A stretch of 64,000 nucleotides of DNA from Sipunculus nudus (Eukaryota > Annelida > Sipuncula > Golfingiida > Sipunculidae): contig CM049310.1 in assembly GCA_026874595.1 (NCBI GenBank), positions 77,679,056 through 77,743,055 of the forward strand. The letters are read 5' to 3'. The notes beneath the pieces were generated by a model that was given only the letters and a program-made list of their open reading frames with translations, did no database searches and had not been told where the DNA came from. Below, piece after piece: positions 58,710 through 64,000 of the stretch. The first letter of the stretch is position 1; every line of letters starts with the position of its first letter. Position numbers and translations under genes: made by a program.

Positions 58710-59356
58710 TTTAAATGTGTAAAAAAAGCGAACCATAATTCCTCTGAATGTTATACTCTAAATAGAACACCTGAAGTTCCAGACGTCTGATGTCTTTGAG
58801 AGTAAAAAGGTCAAGGTCATAAAAAATACAAAATCTTTCTTCCTCATATCTTCGTCAACATTTATCGTTTACTATAGTTCATTTCATTTGTCATTCCATT
58901 ACCTTTCTTCTGATGGGAATCTGCATCAATCTGCTGTTACCATGGTTACGCACTTTTGGAGACAATGTGTAATATTCCAAACTTTGGGGTCTCATTTTTC
59001 TAACTTTGTCACTTGAAAAGCTAGTTAGGTTTAGTTTCTTGCTTCAAGCAGCATTGGATCAGTTTTACTCGGCTGTTGAAAACCTGGCAAAATCTCGTAC
59101 CGTTTCTCTTCAAACCAGATATTACGAGATTTCACTGTTTTCGCTCTACAGGCCTCTACAGGCAATCCCTCTGAGAGTTATACAGTTGAAAGAAAAACAA
59201 AATTCCTTAGTTTTTAATTGACAAAAAAATCCCCAAAAGATATTTGTTAAAAATCAATTTTGAGAGCGTACAGGGCGGCATCACGTCAAATACAATCATT
59301 TAACCTATATATTATTTTAGTTTACATTTATAATTATATAATTATATATATATATT

Positions 59357-59393
59357 TGATCGACCATCCCAGCAGTAACAATAATGCCATGGT
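59357..59393 (+). pseudogene. Inverted fragment resembling the 3' end of exon 3
   Basis: By hand, 32 of 37 bases match the last bases of exon 3 plus the first two of its donor, in opposite orientation. It encodes IDHPSSNNNAM where exon 3 has IDDPSSNKNAM. It is bordered on the left by a TA run, and no other exon part is visible. Confidence 0.55.
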
Positions 59394-59494
59394 TGGTGGG
59401 CCATTCATTATTTCACCCTCACACCCATATGCATCTACACATAACTTTGAAAAGGTATTTCCATTTAAATTGTTAGAAACCCAAATCAGCTTTT

Positions 59495-59650
59495 TAGTCA
59501 GGTGGCTCAGCGTTAAATTTGGACTCGTTACAGACCGGATAAAAGCACCAAAGTTCGTATATAGGTAGAGTACCCCAAAACGGATGATTTCAGAGGGGGT
59601 GCGCTCAGGGAGTACCCACGAGATAAGTTTCAGAGCCTGAAAACCATCTA
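59495..59650 (+). repeat. TAGTCAGGTGGCTCAGCG repeat, forward copy 1
   Basis: Shares TAGTCAGGTGGCTCAGCG, TTAAATTTGGACTC, CGGATAAAAGCACCA and a following GATTT.AGAGGGG with the copy at 60491. Inverted copies lie at 61805-61844 and 63040-63179. Confidence 0.7.
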
Positions 59651-60490
59651 CGCCATGCGTATCACAATACCCTCTTTTCGCATGAAAATGAAGAGGGGTA
59701 GGGAAGGAATAATCGCCTTAGATCCACTACAGTTTAATGAAATACAGTAAATTATATACCAAAAGAAAGCTAAAAACAGTTCTTTCTATCATTACCATTT
59801 ACATTGTTACATTATACACCTATAGCCAAAAAATGTAGAAATGGTCACGTGACGATACCTCTTCTCCAATTCGGGCCTGGGGAAGCTTCATGAAAACATA
59901 AAAACAAGATATTAAGAGTATAAAAGAGAAAAATGTGCAAATTTTTTTCTTGTTTACTATTGTTCAGTTTGTGATTCAGTTTTTGGAAATTATTAAATAT
60001 TTATAATAACGGATAGTTGCCTTAGCGGGTACTGGTGTTTGAATTAAATATGACCGATAAACCATATTTCCGATCAAGATCAATCTAACGTTCATATTTT
60101 TATATGTTCTTGTTCTTCATTTTAACTTATCTCTGTAAATCGTTGCAAATTCAAAATATAAACTTCTTGCCAAGCACGATGATATTTTTTATCAGAATTT
60201 ATTTATTAACTATCATAGTAGCTATGTTACAAGAGTGCGAGCACATTCCGGAAAATATGTTGACAAATTGCCACTTAAACATTACCTGTTTAAAAATTCA
60301 TTAAAAATTGAAATTTAACACAGAAATAAAATCTTCAAGACTGCTTTAACAAATAAAACCGGTCATGTTATTAAAGTCTAATGCTTACAATGCGATATAT
60401 TAGTTGTACTAGCACATTCTGGAACACAACTTGAGTAGTTTACTTAATGCAGTTACATTTTCAAAGGGATGTACAATCAAGATTTGCTTT

Positions 60491-60640
60491 TAGTCAGGTG
60501 GCTCAGCGTTAAATTTGGACTCTATCGTTACAGATCGGATAAAAGCACCAGGCTTTGTAGGTGGATAGAATACATCCAGGGGGTTGATTTTAGAGGGGAT
60601 CCCCAGGTGGAGTACATACTAGTTTCGTTTTAACGCCTAA
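60491..60640 (+). repeat. TAGTCAGGTGGCTCAGCG repeat, forward copy 2
   Basis: Same family as 59495. Paired with inverted copy 63040-63179 it could form the ends of a 2.7-kb element; no transposase was seen inside. Confidence 0.65.
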
Positions 60641-60654
60641 AACCTATTTGGCCC

Positions 60655-60810
60655 TTGCTCACCGAAATAACAAAATTTAGCATAAAAATATGTATATGTA
60701 ACAAAATTTAGCATAACAATATGTAGAAGTAACAAAATTTAGCATAAAAATTTGTAGAAATAACAAAATAACAAAACATAAAATTAAAATCTAGCATAAA
60801 AAATATGAAG
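60655..60810. repeat. Short tandem AACAAAATTTAGCATAA units
   Basis: Three to five units of about 35 bp (AAAATTTAGCATAAAAATATG-type) in the region upstream of the host gene's first detected exon. Confidence 0.7.
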
Positions 60811-61804
60811 GGTCAGGGAAAGGAAAAATCACTTCAGATCCGCTTTATCTGGATAGAATATTGCAAAAGATATACCAAATAAAAGACAAAGAAAAATACG
60901 TTCCGGTTTAATATGTGCTTTTTACAACACATCTGTCTTGCATTTTTATTACGTAGCAAACTGTCTTGTTTGTATAGTGGTTTTCTACTGTCGCTTAATA
61001 AATATAGTGTTACTTGAATATTCATTATTTTATCCATTTCCTGTAGAATATTAGCCTACATTTCTTTTTCCTTTCTTATTCCTGCATCCCATTAATTTTT
61101 AACTTCAAACCTGTTTTCTTTTTTGTTTTGGGAATGTAAAAATAAATACCATAGATACATCATTCATTTTTCTATATTATATGCAGCCTGCGATTTAATC
61201 AATTTCACAGGCCATTCTATTTCCCGTTTTAGGTTACAAATATTTTTTTTGAAATGATTTAATCGCGAACATGATGTCTTTATATAAATGAAAGCTTGAA
61301 AGTATATGTCAGAATAACAAAATCGACCAATTATATTGCAAATCCAATATATGAGTTTCTGTATCTCCAAACAGTCTCTGAAATTCAGGTTTAGAAATCA
61401 AACATTGACAAACAACTCTAGAACTTAAGACTTACACTAAAATGGCGGTCTCAGCATCATAATACAACTTTAGCATATTCATATTCACTTACATAACTTT
61501 ATAAACATAAACAATTAAAGTTAACTGAGTCGGACATTTCCTCCTATGTCTTAACAATTTAGAATGTAGAACTTGTCTAAACAACGCAGATCGATAATAT
61601 TACTGACATTTAATTGTATAGAGATATATTTATTCTAACCGAAAAAAATACCCTGCTGATCTTCATAAGTCCTCATAAAATTAGTTTGTACTCAAAAGGT
61701 ATCCACAGTCTCGGAGTGCACAGATTTGAACAAAGCAACAACTCAAATTTGTCATTTCAGTTAATTATGATTTAGGATAAGTGTAAACAAAATTAGGTGA
61801 TTTT

Positions 61805-61844
61805 GTTCGATATGTAACGATAATTCCGTTAAGTTAGCTGACTA
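61805..61844 (-). repeat. Inverted partial copy of the TAGTCAGGTGGC repeat
   Basis: TGTAACGATAATTCCGTTAA followed by GTTAGCTGACTA. Matches the right end of 63040-63179. Confidence 0.55.
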
Positions 61845-63039
61845 TTTAGACATTTGAAAATATTGTTTTTGCCTACAAATGTTTAGACTCACGCTAACAT
61901 GACGGTTAATTCATCATAATACATCATTATCATATATTAACTTGACTTATATAAATAATTATAAACAAAAGCGTAAATGTAGTCAGACATTTTCTTCAGT
62001 GCAAAAACATTAAGTTGAACTAGTTATTTATGTTTATAGAATGTAAATAAATACCGAATTCTTTGATTTAGTCTATTTCTGGCAAATTGAAGTTAAAGTC
62101 AGTAAAATAATTTCATGATAAATTAAGATTATGTGGTTATATAACATTATCAGCGATGTAAGTATTTATTTGAATATATTAACAAACCATAATCCACTCT
62201 CAACCCATAAAATGCCACAGAAGACTAAACGCCACTGGAAGCTCCGTCGTATTGAAACTTGATCTAAATTGCTACCATCGATGATTTTACTGCAATTTAT
62301 TAATTTCTGGGAAAGGTTATTATTCCAAACATATATAATACCAACAACAAATGTTGAAGAACCGCCCAACAGTTCATCATATATTCAATAAGTCCATGGA
62401 TTTGCCTGTAGCTCTTTTCCCTCCTATCCAGATACATATTATTTTAGATAAGTGTTAACAAATATTGGTTTATGATACATTTTCATTATCGCATTTACCA
62501 TATAATATGATCGAGATGTATTTGTGCCCTGATAAATAATGATTAAAGGTGTTGACAATTCAATAAATTGTTTCAATCACCTGGATTTCTCGTAAATACG
62601 ACTTCAGATATAGCTTTCGAAGGGGATGGTTTCACTGATAAAGTGTATATATACTAGTATATTCCCTATATATTCTAATTATATGGGTAATTTATCTTTA
62701 TAATCCTAACCATTATGCAATTTTTTTTATTAAAATGAAACATTTCTTATCTTCTCCAATATTTTCAATTTCAGAACATGAGAGCTTTTAAACATACTCA
62801 CATGATACATTTTCACATCAATGGATGACGTGACCTTTTGACCTGAAGCGACCTACAATTATACTTTAACATCAATTCGTCACAATTTCTACTATAACTG
62901 TTCATGATATTTCATTATGGTGTTCTTATTATGTATATTGATTAATTTAAAATGAGTTTGAGAGTCAATCGAGTTTACAACATCCCGTTTATTGTTGTAA
63001 ACATGTGAAATTTTACGTAAAATCCTGTTATTTTGGACT

Positions 63040-63179
63040 CGGGCCTGCTGAAAGAGCTAGAAACCGAGTTCGGGTAGGCACCCCCTCCAGAATGATCAGG
63101 ATTGACCTGTAGATGCTTCATACCAAATTTGGTGCTTTTATCCGGCGTGTAACGATAATTCCGTTAAGCCACCTGACTA
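63040..63179 (-). repeat. Inverted copy of the TAGTCAGGTGGC repeat
   Basis: Reads in reverse as TAGTCAGGTGGCTTAACGGA, ATTATCGTTACACGCCGGAT, AAAAGCACCAAATTTGG. Orientation is opposite to the copies at 59495 and 60491. Confidence 0.7.
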
Positions 63180-63189
63180 TTTTTTTTAT

Positions 63190-63393
63190 ATGTAAGGGCC
63201 CTTTTCCATACGCGCGCGCTGAAAAATCGCAACAGTGCAAATCATGTGTCCCTTTCCCATGCACGCGGAAACGTGCGCGGATGAGTCTTCTTGTGGTGGT
63301 CAAGGACGCGAATGCAGTCTGCTTGTAGCCGCCCTAGCATAAGCCATGGTGATAAATTATACTTAATTGCTGCTCTGCTTGTTGACTTTAATG

Positions 63394-63428
<35 letters not shown>

Positions 63429-63725
63429 AAATGTATAATTATGAGGGGGATGTTAAATACCCATGCATACCCGCATGTCAATAACACACTACCGTAATAA
63501 AACTATACGTTGCTGCAAATTTATTAAAAAAAATTAAATGCATGCATGAATACAGTGAGCTGTACATAACAGATACATGCTCGACATATTGCCGGGAACG
63601 CTTTAGGAAGGGGAATCCCTTTTGAAAACACGTCACGCGAAGGGGGGATTCCGTGGAAACCCTCGCGTTTCCGCGCACATGGAAAAGCTCAATTAAACGC
63701 GGGTTTTTTTAGCGCGCGGAAGGAT
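63190..63725. mobile_element. GC-rich-ended MITE-like element
   Basis: The left arm (about 63205-63262) and inverted right arm (about 63655-63722) share CGCGCGCT.AAAAA, CCCATG..CGCGGAAACG and CTTTTCC. The interior has a (TA)n run at 63396-63424. No coding sequence. The terminal inverted repeat of about 60 bp with indels suggests a non-autonomous DNA transposon. Confidence 0.6.
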
Positions 63726-64000
63726 ATTGGAGCAAATTTGAATGGTCTCATCACAGGAATTGCATGACAGGCCATTATCTGTTTCTCACACTCGTACTTC
63801 TATAAAACATATTTCTGTTTTTAATAGACCCAGCTAATTTCATCTAGACAGTTAGACAGCATCGTATTTTGCTGTTTGTGAGCGGGTTGTTGGATTAAAT
63901 TTGGAGGATATCCAATGCATGTTGGATACGATTTCCATTTTTTTAACAATAATAAATAAGAATGACCCAGCAAAGCACATTTGAACCCAATTAACTGTAC

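Larger units (their letters stand above)
56158..59350. other. Upstream region of first detected exon; simple repeats, no gene recognised
   Basis: Contains TA microsatellites (58470-58521, 58662-58708), a two-copy repeat (56949-57206) and a truncated dispersed repeat start (58184-58265). The missing 5' exons of the host gene should lie here or beyond the right edge, but none was identified. Confidence 0.5.

Noticed and set aside
59006-59221. Open frame of 71 codons upstream of the pseudo-exon
   Set aside because: No similarity to the NIDO-VWD-EGF protein and no family recognised; probably chance.
62166-62369. Open frame considered as a possible upstream (signal peptide) exon of the host gene
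   Set aside because: No NIDO-like residues and no donor in the right phase at its end.

Overview
The window is animal (metazoan) nuclear DNA. It has AT-rich introns of 0.4-14 kb with canonical splice sites, no dense open reading frames, many (TA)n microsatellites and several classes of transposable element. The dispersed and tandem repeats resemble repeats I associate with bivalve molluscs, so I infer a bivalve or related lophotrochozoan. Species cannot be fixed from sequence alone.

The one host gene runs on the minus strand across nearly the whole window. I found 15 internal coding exons between 927 and 56157. All 14 junctions agree in reading phase and join into 2787 bases (929 codons) without a stop. 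The product is a secreted or membrane-anchored extracellular protein with a nidogen-like NIDO domain (exons 1-4), a linker or beta-sandwich region (exons 5-8), a von Willebrand factor D domain (exons 9-12), a cysteine-containing region with a furin-type site, and an EGF module (exons 14-15). It is best described as VWDE-like (NIDO-VWD-EGF). Both ends lie outside the window or were not found: no signal peptide, start codon or stop codon was identified. One intron uses a GC-AG splice pair.

The introns hold the rest. Region by region: 1-1.1 kb repeat end and exon 15; 1.2-1.6 kb a tRNA-derived SINE with 10-bp target duplications; 3.1-3.2 kb a small TACAGT-ended MITE-like element; 4.4-6.0 kb and 8.0-9.0 kb copies of a dispersed repeat ending in CAGTCAGCTGAGCT; 12-13.3 kb a duplicated non-coding block; 13.3-17.2 kb a decayed Gypsy-type retroelement; 20-20.9 kb a 470-bp two-copy repeat; 21.3-23.4 kb an array of about 155-bp units carrying estrogen-response-element-like palindromes; 23.7-27.2 kb a decayed non-LTR retrotransposon with an SGNH-esterase-like ORF1; 30.9-31.1 kb a second SINE; 31.6-34.2 kb a segment bounded by diverged inverted repeats; 34.2-43.3 kb a near-complete Gypsy-type LTR retrotransposon with matching LTRs, a 4-bp target duplication and an extra 3' ORF with SGNH/GDSL-esterase motifs; 46.9-48.1 kb another dispersed repeat copy; 53.1-53.9 kb a foldback element built from TTGGT/ACCAA motifs; 54.8-55.2 kb a 147-bp repeat.

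Upstream of the first detected exon (56.2-64 kb) there is no recognised gene. That stretch holds a short inverted copy of the exon 3 donor end, an inverted-repeat family and a GC-rich MITE-like element near the right end.

The most notable items are the Gypsy element with a 3' SGNH ORF, a second independent SGNH-like domain in the nearby LINE, the repeat-borne ERE-like palindromes, the GC-AG intron and the inverted pseudo-exon. Both retrotransposons coding for SGNH-like domains lie antisense to the host gene and are broken by frameshifts and stops.
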